Made by a program: the position numbers and the translations under genes. A DNA stretch of 64,000 nt from Bradyrhizobium hereditatis (GTDB taxonomy: Bacteria > Pseudomonadota > Alphaproteobacteria > Rhizobiales > Xanthobacteraceae), in contig NZ_JAGKJK010000005.1 in NCBI RefSeq assembly GCF_020329435.1, forward strand, positions 405,501-469,500, written 5' to 3'. The notes beneath the pieces were generated by a model. It did no database searches. It was not told the origin of the DNA and saw only the letters and a list, made by a program, of their open reading frames with translations. Shown here in pieces: positions 37,939 to 47,291 of this stretch (positions are counted from its first letter, which is position 1; each line of letters starts with the position of its first letter).

Positions 37939-38532
37939 TTGGCGCTCGGAGATGCGATCCTTGCCTGCCTGACCGAACGTCCGATGACGGGCTATGAGCT
38001 CGCCAAGACGTTCGACAACTCCATTGGATTCTTCTGGAAGGCCGACCACCAGCAAATTTATCGGGAGCTCACCAAGCTGCGCGACCGCGGCCATATCCAG
38101 GGCCGCGAGGTGGTGCAGTCCGGCAAGCCCAACAAGCTGGTCTATACCTTGACGCCGGAGGGCCGCGCCGCGCTCCGGCACTGGGCTAAGCGGCCGAGCG
38201 TGCCGGCCTCGATCAAGGACGACCTTCTGGTGCGGCTCTACGCGCTCGACAGCGTCGACATCGAACCGCTGCGCACCGACCTGATGGCGCGCCTCGAACA
38301 TCACCGCGATCGCTTCGCCCGCTACGAGCGCTTGCTCAACAAACGCTTCCCCGATGGCACGGCGCCGCCGGCCGATGTGGGCAAGCTGCTGGGCTTGCGC
38401 ATCGGCCTTGCCCACGAGCGCGCCGTCGCGGAATGGTGCGAAGAGGCGATCGAGGCGTTGTCGGCGCTATCCGGCGCGGAGCGACCCAAGGTCGTGCCGA
38501 TGGAGGCCAACAAGCGCGAGAATAGCGGCTAG
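37939..38532 (+). CDS. PadR family transcriptional regulator
   Basis: A 197-residue regulator: PadR winged helix at residues 1-85 (ACLTERPMTGYELAKTFD, then FWKADHQQIYRELTKLRDRG), followed by a Vir-type helical dimerisation domain. It starts at TTG 37939, with GGAGA eight bases upstream; there is no ATG near that keeps the conserved LGDAILACL. The divergent neighbour is a SnoaL-like gene, and such regulators usually act on their neighbour and themselves. The inducer is unknown. Confidence 0.9.
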   Translation: MALGDAILACLTERPMTGYELAKTFDNSIGFFWKADHQQIYRELTKLRDRGHIQGREVVQSGKPNKLVYTLTPEGRAALRHWAKRPSVPASIKDDLLVRLYALDSVDIEPLRTDLMARLEHHRDRFARYERLLNKRFPDGTAPPADVGKLLGLRIGLAHERAVAEWCEEAIEALSALSGAERPKVVPMEANKRENSG

Positions 38533-38722
38533 AACCGGCCGACCGGCCGGCCCGGTAACTTTTGCGGCGGCCTGTTCCATTCCTTAACCCGTTATTTACC
38601 GTGACGAACAAAAGTCAGGTTCTGAGGCAGACGACCTGCGCGAAATTCGATTGTCTCTTCAGTGGGACGCGCGGGGAGGCTGATGGCGCAGGTGGGGCGC
38701 CGTAGCGGAACCGGACCAAAGC

Positions 38723-41700
38723 ATGAATTCGCGCGTATCGTGGAGTGTTGACAGCATTGATCCTTCCGTTCGCGAAAGGGCCGAGGCGGCCGCGCGCCGC
38801 GCCGGCATGTCCCTGAACGACTGGCTCAATTCAACTCTCGGCGAATCCGCACCATCCAATTTCGGCGCGTCTGCGGCGCAGCGGCCAGCGGTGCCCGGCC
38901 GGCAGGTCCCCGATGTCGCCGACATTCACCAGCGGCTGGATTCGATCACGCGGCAGATCGAGCAGATCTCGCGGCCAACGCCGCGTGGCGAGCCGACGGT
39001 GGCCCGCCAGCTCAACGACGCCATTTCTCGCCTCGATGCGCGGCTCTCGCAGATTTCCGCGCCGGCCCGGCAAGCCCAGATGCAGGAGAAGCAGCGGCAG
39101 ACCGACGTCGTCGAACGTGCCGCCGCGCAGGTCTATCGCCCCGCGCCGCCGCTCAGCCCGGCCTCGATGGATTTTGCGATTGCCGAAATCGCGGCGCGCC
39201 AGAACGAACTTGACAGCCCGCCGCCGCGGCAGGCGCCGCCGCGCAATGGCGCCGCTGCGCCTGTGCAGTCGTCCGCACAACCGGCGGCGCAAGCAGCGCC
39301 AGCCGGTCCGGATTTTTCGTCGCTCGAACGGCACCTGATCAAGATCACCAGCCAGATCGAGGCGCTGCAGCGTCCCGACCATATCGAGCAGTCGATTGCC
39401 GCCTTCCGCAGCGAACTCGCCGAAATCCGTCAGGCCATCACCGAGGCGGTGCCGCGCCGGGAGATCGAATCGCTCGAGAACGAAATCCGCTCGCTGTCCC
39501 GCCGCATCGATGACAGCCGCAGTAACGGCAGCGACGGCCAGACGCTGGCCAATATCGAGAGCGCCCTTGGCGAAATCCGCGAGGCGCTGGGTTCGCTGAC
39601 GCCAGCCGAGCAGCTCACCGGCTATGACGAGGCGATCCGCAATCTCGGCGCCAAGCTCGACCTGATCCTGCGCACGAATGACGATCCGTCGACCGTGCAG
39701 CAGCTCGAAAGCGCGATTGCAGCATTGCGCGCCATCGTCGCCAACGTCGCCTCCAACGACGCGCTGGCCCGGCTCGCCGATGACGTTCACGCGCTATCGG
39801 CCAAGGTCGATCAGCTTTCCCGCTTTGACGGCAACAGTGATGCCCTCGGACAGCTCGAGCAGCGCCTGGCCGCACTAACCTCGACGCTGGAAAGCAGGCA
39901 ACCGACGCTCGCGGGCGAACCTTCGGAGTATGTCGAGAACGCGCTGCGCTCGCTGTCGGAACGGCTCGACCGCATCCCGGTCGGCAACGACAATGCGTCG
40001 GCGTTTGCCCATCTCGAACAGCGCGTCGCCTATCTGCTGGAGCGCCTGGAAGCCTCCAACGATCGTTCCGCGGCGCCCACCATCGATCTCGGACGGGTCG
40101 AGGAAGGCCTGCACGACATTCTGCGTTCGCTCGAGCGCCAGCACGCCAGCCTGGTTGCACTCGCCGACTCCAACCGCAATGCCGGCGGCGCGGCGCAAGC
40201 GATGGATCCCGGCATCGTCGATCTGGTCAAGCGCGAACTGTCCGACATCCGCTTCAGCCAGTCGGAATCCGACCGCCGCACGCAGGATTCGCTGGAAACC
40301 GTTCACAGCACGCTCGGCCATGTGGTCGACCGCCTGTCGATGATCGAAGGCGATCTGCGCACCGTTCGCGCCGCGCCTAGCGCGCCCGCCTCTCCGCCTG
40401 CAGCGGCCGAGACGCACGAGGAAGTGTCGCGCCCGACCACGCCGCTAAAGACCTTTCCGCAGCAAACCAAGCCGGAATTGCCCAACCCAGCCGCGCTGCA
40501 GGCCGGGCCGCAGGAACATTTTGTCGCCGCCCCGCGCGAATTCCACGCAGCGCAGCCGCCGGCTGCGCCGGTCGCCCCGCCATTGCCGCCGCGCGCGATC
40601 AGCGAAATCCTGGAGCCGCATGCCGCCGCGCCGCGCACCGCGATCGCGCCGGACTTGCCGCCCGATCATCCGCTCGAGCCGGGCACAAGGCCGCCCCCGC
40701 GTATGGCTTCCCCATCGGAACGGATCGCAGCTTCCGAAAACGCAATCAGCGAGATCGCGAACGGGCCGAAGGAGCCGGTCAGCTCGTCGAGCTTCATTGC
40801 CGCCGCGCGCCGCGCCGCGCAGGCCGCTGCCGCTGCGCCCCCACCGGAGAAAGCCGGACGGGCGGCAAAGGCCGCGCCCAAGGACAAGGGCGGCGACAAG
40901 GCTAAGGCAAAGGCTGACGACAAGAATCCTTCGAACATTTCCTCCAAGATCCGCTCGCTGCTGGTCGGCGCGAGCGTGGTCGTGATCGTGCTCGGCACGT
41001 TCAAGATGGCGATGACGCTGCTCGATACCGGCAGCGTGTTGCAGCTGCCGATGATGGGGCAGCCGAGCGAGCCGGCCGCTCCGGCGCAGTCCCTGGCGCC
41101 GGCAGAGACCAACGCCAGGCCCGCAATGCCTGCGACGCCAACCCCGCCGCCCATGATGATTTCGCCGACGCCGGTCGAGAAGCAGTCTAACAATTCTTCC
41201 GCACCCAATACGCTCGATAGCGCGCGGATCGCACCGCCAGCGCAAGATCCGACGCCCCCGGCTGCGGCCGGCGACGTCACCGGCACGATCTCGACGGTGC
41301 CGGCGACCGGCGGCAAGCTCGCCATGATCGCGGTGCCACCAAGCGAGCGGCTGCCTGATGCGATCGGCGGCCCGGTGTTGCGCGCCGCCGCGCTGAAGGG
41401 CGACCCGGCCGCGGCCTACGAAATCGGCCTGCGCTTTGCCGAGGGCAAGGGCGTTGCCCCCAATCTCGACGAAGCCGCGAAATGGTACGACCGTGCGGCG
41501 CAGGCCGGCATCGTGCCGGCGCTGTTCCGGCTTGGCACCTTCTACGAGAAGGGGCTGAGCGTGAAGAAGGACGTCGATATCGCGCGCCGTTACTATCTGC
41601 AGGCCGCCGAGCGCGGCAGCGCCAAGGCAATGCATAATCTGGCCGTGCTGGACGCCGATGGTGGCGGCAAGGGCGCCAACTACAAGAGCGCGTCGATCTG

Positions 41701-42052
41701 GTTCCGCAAGGCCGCCGATCGCGGCGTCGCCGACAGCCAGTTCAACCTCGGCATTCTCTATGCGCGCGGCATCGGCGTCGAACAGAACCTCGCCGAATCC
41801 TTCAAATGGTTCAGCCTCGCGGCGGCCCAAGGCGATGCAGACGCCGGCCGCAAGCGCGATGATGTCGCCAAACGGCTCGATGCCCAGTCGCTCGCGGCGG
41901 CCAGGCTTGCCATCCAAACCTTTACGGTCGAGCCGCAACCCGACGACGCCGTCAACGTGGCCTCGCCCGCGGGCGGCTGGGATGCCGCACCGGCCACCAC
42001 CAAGCCTGCGGCCAAGCCGGCCCCGGCCAAGCGCACCGCCGCCATTCACTGA
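38723..42052 (+). CDS. PodJ-like polarity protein with Sel1 repeats
   Basis: A 1109-residue protein. It opens SRVSWSVDSIDPSVRERAEA, a start shared with rhizobial and Caulobacter PodJ proteins. Residues 60-540 are heptad-rich coiled coil (repeated IEQI, LEQRL and ALRSLSERLDRI patterns), then a Pro/Ala-rich linker. One membrane helix lies at about 744-767. The periplasmic part has four to five Sel1-like repeats between about 890 and 1050 (AYEIGLRFAEGKGVAPNLDEAAKWY and similar). No peptidoglycan-binding domain is visible at the end. It probably marks a cell pole; this is inferred from family layout. Confidence 0.8.
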   Translation: MNSRVSWSVDSIDPSVRERAEAAARRAGMSLNDWLNSTLGESAPSNFGASAAQRPAVPGRQVPDVADIHQRLDSITRQIEQISRPTPRGEPTVARQLNDAISRLDARLSQISAPARQAQMQEKQRQTDVVERAAAQVYRPAPPLSPASMDFAIAEIAARQNELDSPPPRQAPPRNGAAAPVQSSAQPAAQAAPAGPDFSSLERHLIKITSQIEALQRPDHIEQSIAAFRSELAEIRQAITEAVPRREIESLENEIRSLSRRIDDSRSNGSDGQTLANIESALGEIREALGSLTPAEQLTGYDEAIRNLGAKLDLILRTNDDPSTVQQLESAIAALRAIVANVASNDALARLADDVHALSAKVDQLSRFDGNSDALGQLEQRLAALTSTLESRQPTLAGEPSEYVENALRSLSERLDRIPVGNDNASAFAHLEQRVAYLLERLEASNDRSAAPTIDLGRVEEGLHDILRSLERQHASLVALADSNRNAGGAAQAMDPGIVDLVKRELSDIRFSQSESDRRTQDSLETVHSTLGHVVDRLSMIEGDLRTVRAAPSAPASPPAAAETHEEVSRPTTPLKTFPQQTKPELPNPAALQAGPQEHFVAAPREFHAAQPPAAPVAPPLPPRAISEILEPHAAAPRTAIAPDLPPDHPLEPGTRPPPRMASPSERIAASENAISEIANGPKEPVSSSSFIAAARRAAQAAAAAPPPEKAGRAAKAAPKDKGGDKAKAKADDKNPSNISSKIRSLLVGASVVVIVLGTFKMAMTLLDTGSVLQLPMMGQPSEPAAPAQSLAPAETNARPAMPATPTPPPMMISPTPVEKQSNNSSAPNTLDSARIAPPAQDPTPPAAAGDVTGTISTVPATGGKLAMIAVPPSERLPDAIGGPVLRAAALKGDPAAAYEIGLRFAEGKGVAPNLDEAAKWYDRAAQAGIVPALFRLGTFYEKGLSVKKDVDIARRYYLQAAERGSAKAMHNLAVLDADGGGKGANYKSASIWFRKAADRGVADSQFNLGILYARGIGVEQNLAESFKWFSLAAAQGDADAGRKRDDVAKRLDAQSLAAARLAIQTFTVEPQPDDAVNVASPAGGWDAAPATTKPAAKPAPAKRTAAIH

Positions 42053-42067
42053 CCTGAGCCCACCGCG

Positions 42068-42961
42068 ATGCCGACCGGCATCGCCGCCTATCCTCGGCCA
42101 AAAATTGGTATATTGCTTGGGGCGTGCCTGCACCCGAACGGGTCGGCCTGCAACGAGGACCGATTGTCGAGCGAAGACAACCAAGGGGAAAACCGCTTCC
42201 GCAGGTCACCGACGGGTCCTGTGGTGGCGCCGCCACGCATACCGCCCGGTCAGCCCCCGGTGCCGCCACGGCCGCCCCGGCGCCAACGGCATTTCTGGTC
42301 GATCGCGATCTTGGTCCTGCTGGTTGCCGGTGTCTGCATTCGCGCCTACCGGGACCTGTCGCAGCCGGATGCCTGGCACTACTGGAAGGACCAGTACGTC
42401 GCGCCGAGCCTGACGTCTGAGGTGATCGACACGCTTTATCTCGATGGTTCGAGCAAGGGCCGGCGTGCGCTGTTCGTCAGCGGCACGATCGGCCCTGCCG
42501 CCGCGAGCTGGTTTCGGAGCAGGCTGGACCAAGCCAATCTCGCTACGGGCGACATCGTCCTCTTGGCCTCCCCCGGCGGCGATTTGAACCAGGCCATGAT
42601 CATGGGCGAGATTATCAGGTCGCGTTCGCTGGCGACCGCCGTCGGCAGCGCCGATGCCTCGGGCCGCATCAAACCGGGCTATTGCGCCAGCGCCTGCGTG
42701 CTCACCTATGCCGGGGGCAAACCGCGCTTCGGCGTATTGGGTTCGGCGCTCGGCGTTCACCGCTTTGTCACGACCAGGCCCGTGAACGACCCTGTCGCGG
42801 AGGCCCAGCGGATATCGGGCGCGGTGCTCGGCTACATGACAAAAATGGGCGTCTCCTCCTCGATCGTGGAAGCGATGTCCGAGACCAGGGACATTCGCTG
42901 GCTCAGCCCGAGGCAAGCGCTCACGATGAATCTCGTTACAGCCCCCATCGAAAAGCCCTGA
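42068..42961 (+). CDS. ClpP/crotonase-fold membrane-anchored protein (COG3904-like)
   Basis: Up to 297 residues. A proline-rich N-terminus (PPRIPPGQPPVPPRPPRRQR) precedes a membrane helix at about residues 75-95, then a periplasmic domain with LASPGGDLNQAMIMGEIIR and GYCASACVLTYAGG. These match the oxyanion and nucleophile-serine motifs of ClpP-like proteases, and a histidine follows in ALGVHRFVT. The ATG at 42068 is 16 bases after the preceding stop. A TTG at 42164 with GAGG upstream is an equally good start and would drop the poorly conserved first 32 residues. It is likely cotranscribed with the PodJ-like gene. Confidence 0.72.
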   Translation: MPTGIAAYPRPKIGILLGACLHPNGSACNEDRLSSEDNQGENRFRRSPTGPVVAPPRIPPGQPPVPPRPPRRQRHFWSIAILVLLVAGVCIRAYRDLSQPDAWHYWKDQYVAPSLTSEVIDTLYLDGSSKGRRALFVSGTIGPAAASWFRSRLDQANLATGDIVLLASPGGDLNQAMIMGEIIRSRSLATAVGSADASGRIKPGYCASACVLTYAGGKPRFGVLGSALGVHRFVTTRPVNDPVAEAQRISGAVLGYMTKMGVSSSIVEAMSETRDIRWLSPRQALTMNLVTAPIEKP

Positions 42962-43243
42962 GCCGCCTGGGCAAGGGCTGCGAAGGACCCGCCGGCCGAT
43001 TGATGACTTCCGCGCCAGCGAACGACGGAAGCGCGAGTCTCTCAGGCAAAAATTTGCCTTTCCGGGCATTTTTAGTCCCCCATCCCCCCGAATTCAGTTA
43101 TGCAAAGGTGCGGGAACCGGCGCTGCGCACGCAATGATGCATGCGCGAACTGGCTCCCCACTGCCGGCAAACCCAACAGAAACCACGCCCCGAGCGGCTT
43201 CCCTGGCCGTCTCGTACGGCAAAGCTACAAAAAGCAGGCGCGC

Positions 43244-44170
43244 GTGCAGCTCTACCTCCCGATCGCCGACATTCCGGTCAATGTCTTCCTCATCCTGGCG
43301 ATGGGCGCAGCGGTGGGGTTCGTCTCCGGCATGTTCGGGATCGGCGGCGGTTTCCTGATGACGCCGCTACTCATCTTCGTGGGCATTGCGCCTGCGGTCG
43401 CGGTCGCCTCGGTCGCCAGCCACATTGCCGCCTCCTCGTTTTCCGGTGCGATCTCCTATTGGCGACGACGCGCGATCGATCCGGTCCTGGCGGTGGTGCT
43501 ATTGACCGGCGGCAGTCTAGGCACGGCGCTGGGGGTTTGGACTTTTACGCTGCTGCGCTCGCTGGGTCAGCTCGATCTGATGATCGCGACGTCCTACGTG
43601 ATCCTGCTGACCACCGTCGGGGGCCTGATGTTCTGGGAGGGCCTGCGTGCGCTGCTCCGGGCGCGCAAGGGCGGCCCCGTCACCCTGCGCCGCCCCGGCA
43701 GCCACGTCTGGATCCATGGATTGCCGCTGAAGATGCGCTTCAAGCGCTCGAAGATCTATCTGTCCGTGATTCCGGTCGTGGTGATTGGCCTGATCATCGG
43801 CTTCATCGGCGCCGTGATGGGTATCGGCGGCGGCTTCATCCTGGTGCCACTCTTGATCTACGTGCTGCGGGTGCCGACCTCAACGGTGATCGGCACCTCG
43901 ATGGTGCTCACCCTCGTCACCATGGTGTTCGCCACCATGCTGCATGCTGTCACCAATCACCTGGTCGACGCCGTGCTGGCGCTGATCCTGATGGTCGGCG
44001 GCGTCACCGGCGCGCAGTTCGGCGCACGGGCCGGGCAGAAAATCCGCGGCGAACATCTGCGCCTGCTGCTCGGGCTGCTGGTGCTCGCCGTCGGTATTCG
44101 TTTTGCCGTTGAACTCGTGATCCGGCCCGAGGACCTGTTCACCGTGCGGGAAACAGGGGTGACGGGATGA
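43244..44170 (+). CDS. TauE/SafE family sulfite or organic-anion exporter
   Basis: A 308-residue membrane protein with eight to nine helices and the duplicated TauE motif: FVSGMFGIGGGFLMTPLL near residue 25 and FIGAVMGIGGGFILVPLL near residue 190. Family members export sulfite, sulfoacetate or related anions. The start is GTG at 43244, since the conserved QLYLPIADIPVN begins there and the upstream frame is not conserved. Its stop overlaps the next gene's start by four bases (ATGA), so the pair are coupled. Confidence 0.9.
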   Translation: MQLYLPIADIPVNVFLILAMGAAVGFVSGMFGIGGGFLMTPLLIFVGIAPAVAVASVASHIAASSFSGAISYWRRRAIDPVLAVVLLTGGSLGTALGVWTFTLLRSLGQLDLMIATSYVILLTTVGGLMFWEGLRALLRARKGGPVTLRRPGSHVWIHGLPLKMRFKRSKIYLSVIPVVVIGLIIGFIGAVMGIGGGFILVPLLIYVLRVPTSTVIGTSMVLTLVTMVFATMLHAVTNHLVDAVLALILMVGGVTGAQFGARAGQKIRGEHLRLLLGLLVLAVGIRFAVELVIRPEDLFTVRETGVTG

Positions 44171-44949
44171 CCGCGCACCTCGCCCAGATGCTCGGATGGC
44201 TTGCGCTGGGCGCGGCGCTCGTGTCGTCACCGGTGCAGGCCGAACGGCTGATCGTGTCGGTGTCGAACCACCGCGTCACCGTGACGCCGAACTATTCCGG
44301 CGAGGAGCTGGTGCTGTTCGGCTCGGTGGAAAAGGACGCCAACACACCGCCCAATCGCAACTACGATCTGGTGGTGACGGTTGCCGGCCCGCGCGCCGAC
44401 ATGGTGACGCGGCGCAAGGAGCGAAGGTTCGGGATCTGGATCAACACCGACTACCGGCAATTCCTGAAAGTACCGACCTATCTGGCCCTGTTCTCCAACC
44501 GGCCGTTCGACGCGATCGCCTCGCCGGAGGTGCAGCGGCGACAGCAGCTCGGGCTGAACAATGTGTTGCTGACCCAGCGCGTCAGCGGCGACTACGCCGA
44601 CGTGGTGCCTGATGATGCGTTCCGCAGCGCCTTCGTGCGGCTGCGCAAGCAGCATGGCCTGTATCGCGAGGAAACCTCGGCGGTGACATTCCTGACGCCG
44701 ACCCTGTTCCGTACCGGCATTCCGCTGCCGGCCGAGGTGCCGATCGGTCTCTACAACGTGGAGATCAAGCTGTTCGCCGACGGCGCGCTGGTGACCAAAA
44801 CGGATACCGCATTCGAAATCGTCAAGGTCGGCTTCGAACAATTCGTAGCGACCACCGCGCTGCAGCACGGCTTCGTCTACGGGCTGATCACTGCCTTCAT
44901 GGCACTGATGACCGGCTGGATGGCGTCGATCGTGTTCAGGAGGGATTGA
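44167..44949 (+). CDS. TIGR02186 family membrane-anchored protein
   Basis: A 260-residue exported protein with a signal peptide (residues 1-25, ending VQAERL), a long periplasmic beta-rich domain (SNHRVTVTPNYSGEELVLFG and RRFGIWINTDY are family hallmarks) and a C-terminal membrane helix (about 233-256) that fixes it to the inner membrane. TIGR02186 proteins nearly always follow a TauE-like exporter, as here, so it probably assists export or captures substrate on the periplasmic side. The function is not established. Confidence 0.88.
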   Translation: MTAHLAQMLGWLALGAALVSSPVQAERLIVSVSNHRVTVTPNYSGEELVLFGSVEKDANTPPNRNYDLVVTVAGPRADMVTRRKERRFGIWINTDYRQFLKVPTYLALFSNRPFDAIASPEVQRRQQLGLNNVLLTQRVSGDYADVVPDDAFRSAFVRLRKQHGLYREETSAVTFLTPTLFRTGIPLPAEVPIGLYNVEIKLFADGALVTKTDTAFEIVKVGFEQFVATTALQHGFVYGLITAFMALMTGWMASIVFRRD

Positions 44950-44958
44950 GCTAATTGC

Positions 44959-45043
44959 GTAGGTTGGCTGGAGCGAAGCGATACCCAACATCCGCCGCCG
45001 CATCACGGCCATGATGGGTGCCGCTTTGCTCCACCCATCCTAC
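44959..45043. repeat. Dispersed palindromic repeat, GTAGG-TGGGT type (copy 2, diverged)
   Basis: The left edge is GTAGGTTGGCTGGAGCGAAG and the right edge CTTTGCTCCACCCATCCTAC, imperfect inverted copies. The right edge reaches into the next gene: the CTA at 45040-45042 is the stop codon (TAG on the minus strand) of the Nramp-like transporter. Confidence 0.75.
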
Positions 45044-46398
45044 GATTCCCCAACAACAAACCCCACGCCCATCGCGACGACGCAGAGCATCATCGCAACC
45101 GTCGACAGCCATCCGAGCCAGTAAAGCGGCCCCTTGACGACGAACGTGCCCATCACGTCGCGTCGCTTTGCGACCAACATCAACAGCACCATCACGGGCA
45201 CCGCGAGCACGCCGTTGATGACGGCGCTCCAGTACAGCGCCGAGATCGGATTGATTGGCGTGAAGTTGAGCGCGATCCCGATTCCCCCCGACAGAGCCAG
45301 CACGGCGTAGAAGGCGGCGGCTTCCTTCGGCTTGCGCCCAAGGCCGACTGACCAGCGCCGCCCCTCGCCGACCGCGTAGGCGGCGGCCCCGGCGAGCACA
45401 GGGACTGCCAGCAATCCCGTACCGACGATGCCGAGCGCAAAGATCGTTTCGGCAAACGCACCGGCGATCGGCCGCAGCGCTTCGGCGGCTTCCGCCGAGC
45501 TCTGGATATCGGTCTTGCCGGTCGCATGCAGCGTGGCCGCTGCGGTGACGATGATCGACAGCGCGATCAGATTGGAGAACGCCATGCCGATGATGGTGTC
45601 GGCGCGGATGCGGCTGAATTCCCGCCGCGCGCCGTAGTGCCTTTCGATCAGGGGACGCTTGGTCGCGTCGACGCGCTGGTCCTCGGCTTCCTGCGAGGCC
45701 TGCCAGAAGAACAGGTAGGGCGAGATCGTGGTGCCGAGGATCGCGACGATGGTGGTGAAATAGTCAAGGCTCCAGCTGACGCGCGGAACAAGGATCCCGG
45801 CGAGCGCGTCACCCCATTGCACCTTGGCGAAGGCGAGCGCCGCGACATAGGCGAACAGACTGAGCGTCAGCCATTTCAGCACCGCGACGTAACGACTGTA
45901 ATCAAGGAAGATCTGCGCGCCGACCGAGATAAATCCGAACAACAATACGTAGACGATACTGTGGCCGCCGATCAGGAGTTTGGTCGCGTCCGCCATGGCG
46001 CCGAGGTCGGCGCCGATGTTGATGGTATTGGCGATGAATAGCAGCGCCACCACGACGTTCAGCAACCACCTCGAATAATGCCGGCACACATTGCCCGCTA
46101 TCCCATGACCGGTGACGCGGCCGACCCGCGCGGAGATTTCCTGAATTGCCGCCATCAGCGGAAACGTCAGCAGCATGGTCCAGCCGATGCCGTAACTGAG
46201 CTGCGCGCCCGCTTGGCTGTAGGTGCCGATTCCCGATGGATCGTCGTCGGCCGCGCCGGTGATCAGGCCGGGCCCGAGCGCCTTCAGCCCATCGCGCAAG
46301 CTAAACGTCCGGCGCGACCGCTGCTTCACGGCCTGTTTCGGATGGCTGGAGGCCCCACTCGCAAGATGCTGCGAACTTAGTTTGGTGCGATTCGTCAT
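45040..46398 (-). CDS. Nramp-related metal transporter, non-canonical
   Basis: A 452-residue membrane protein with about eleven helices and the LeuT-like Nramp fold. The helix 1 site reads ITGAADDDPSGIGTYSQAGA, with DPSG instead of the canonical DPGN. The helix 6 site reads TIIGMAFSNLIALS, without the metal-binding MPH. It therefore belongs to the divergent Nramp-related group, and the cargo may not be manganese or iron (magnesium or another ion is possible). The stop codon lies at the edge of a dispersed repeat. No MntR-type regulator is adjacent. Confidence 0.85.
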   Translation of the reverse strand: MTNRTKLSSQHLASGASSHPKQAVKQRSRRTFSLRDGLKALGPGLITGAADDDPSGIGTYSQAGAQLSYGIGWTMLLTFPLMAAIQEISARVGRVTGHGIAGNVCRHYSRWLLNVVVALLFIANTINIGADLGAMADATKLLIGGHSIVYVLLFGFISVGAQIFLDYSRYVAVLKWLTLSLFAYVAALAFAKVQWGDALAGILVPRVSWSLDYFTTIVAILGTTISPYLFFWQASQEAEDQRVDATKRPLIERHYGARREFSRIRADTIIGMAFSNLIALSIIVTAAATLHATGKTDIQSSAEAAEALRPIAGAFAETIFALGIVGTGLLAVPVLAGAAAYAVGEGRRWSVGLGRKPKEAAAFYAVLALSGGIGIALNFTPINPISALYWSAVINGVLAVPVMVLLMLVAKRRDVMGTFVVKGPLYWLGWLSTVAMMLCVVAMGVGFVVGES

Positions 46399-46497
46399 GC
46401 CCGATCCAGTCGCACCGACAACGACCCTGAAGCGCTTCGGTTCCTAGGCAGGAACTCGCCTCAAGGCCGCTTGGGCCGGGCACACCGGCGCTGCTGT

Positions 46498-47280
46498 TTA
46501 TGCTGCGTTCGGCGCCTCGATGATCGTCGCAACGCCCGGCTCCAGGATGCGCAATCGCGCACCAAAACCCAGCGTATCGAAGGTGGCGCGCAGGTCATTT
46601 GCGCTCTGGCGAAAGTGTTTCCACCCCTCGGTATGCACGGGGACGACCACCGCGTCGGAAAATGCGCGAGCGGTCTCAATCGTGTCGTTGGTATCCATGG
46701 TGATGTGGAAGGGCCCGCGGGTTTGCGCCGCACCTGCAAACGGCAGCACGATGCCCGCCTTGAAGCGCCTCGCGACTTCGGCAACGCCATCGTACCAGAC
46801 GGTGTCGCCGCTGATATAGATCGGACGGCTGCCCGGTCTGTTCGAGGCGACGACGAAGCCGATGACATCACCCGCCAGCGGCTCGATGCCGGCCGGGCCG
46901 TGGCGCGCGGGCGTCGCGGTAATCGTGAGCGCATGACCGTCTTTGCCCGTCAGCTCGGTGGCCTGCCATGGCGCGAAGCCTTCTGCATGGCCGCCGAGCC
47001 GCTTCGCGCCGACTTCTGTCGTCAGTACGCGCTTGGCTGATTTGAGAAACTCGCGCCCCGCATGATCGAGATTGTCCGAATGCTGGTCGTGGCTGAGCAG
47101 CACGGCATCGACCGCGCCGACATCCTGCGCGCTGAGCGCCGGGCCAACCAGCTTCTCCAGCTTCACATGCGGCAGTTGATAGGCGCCGGGCGCATCGAAG
47201 GTCGGATCGGTGAGGAGGCGGAAGCCGTCGAGTTCGATCAGCGCGGTGGGACCGCCGATCAGCGTAATCGTCACTGTCAT
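46498..47280 (-). CDS. MBL-fold hydrolase, UlaG-like
   Basis: A 260-residue metallo-beta-lactamase-fold protein. It begins with the strand pair TLIGGPTALIELDGFRLLTD typical of UlaG/RNase Z-like hydrolases. The metal motif is AVLLSHDQHSDNLDHAG (HxxHxDxxxH instead of the usual HxHxDH). A distal ISGDTVWYDGV aspartate and a C-terminal VPVHTEGWKHF histidine complete the site. Substrate unknown. It follows the EamA transporter by 11 bases on the same strand, so both form an operon facing a divergent LysR gene. The ATG at 47280 is chosen. Confidence 0.88.
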   Translation of the reverse strand: MTVTITLIGGPTALIELDGFRLLTDPTFDAPGAYQLPHVKLEKLVGPALSAQDVGAVDAVLLSHDQHSDNLDHAGREFLKSAKRVLTTEVGAKRLGGHAEGFAPWQATELTGKDGHALTITATPARHGPAGIEPLAGDVIGFVVASNRPGSRPIYISGDTVWYDGVAEVARRFKAGIVLPFAGAAQTRGPFHITMDTNDTIETARAFSDAVVVPVHTEGWKHFRQSANDLRATFDTLGFGARLRILEPGVATIIEAPNAA

Positions 47281-47291
47281 GATTTGCTCCT

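Noticed and set aside
40445..42184. A 579-residue frame on the minus strand opposite the PodJ-like gene
   Set aside because: It is antisense to a protein with clear coiled-coil, membrane and Sel1 features. It is arginine-rich and shows no domain. High GC content makes such shadow frames common.
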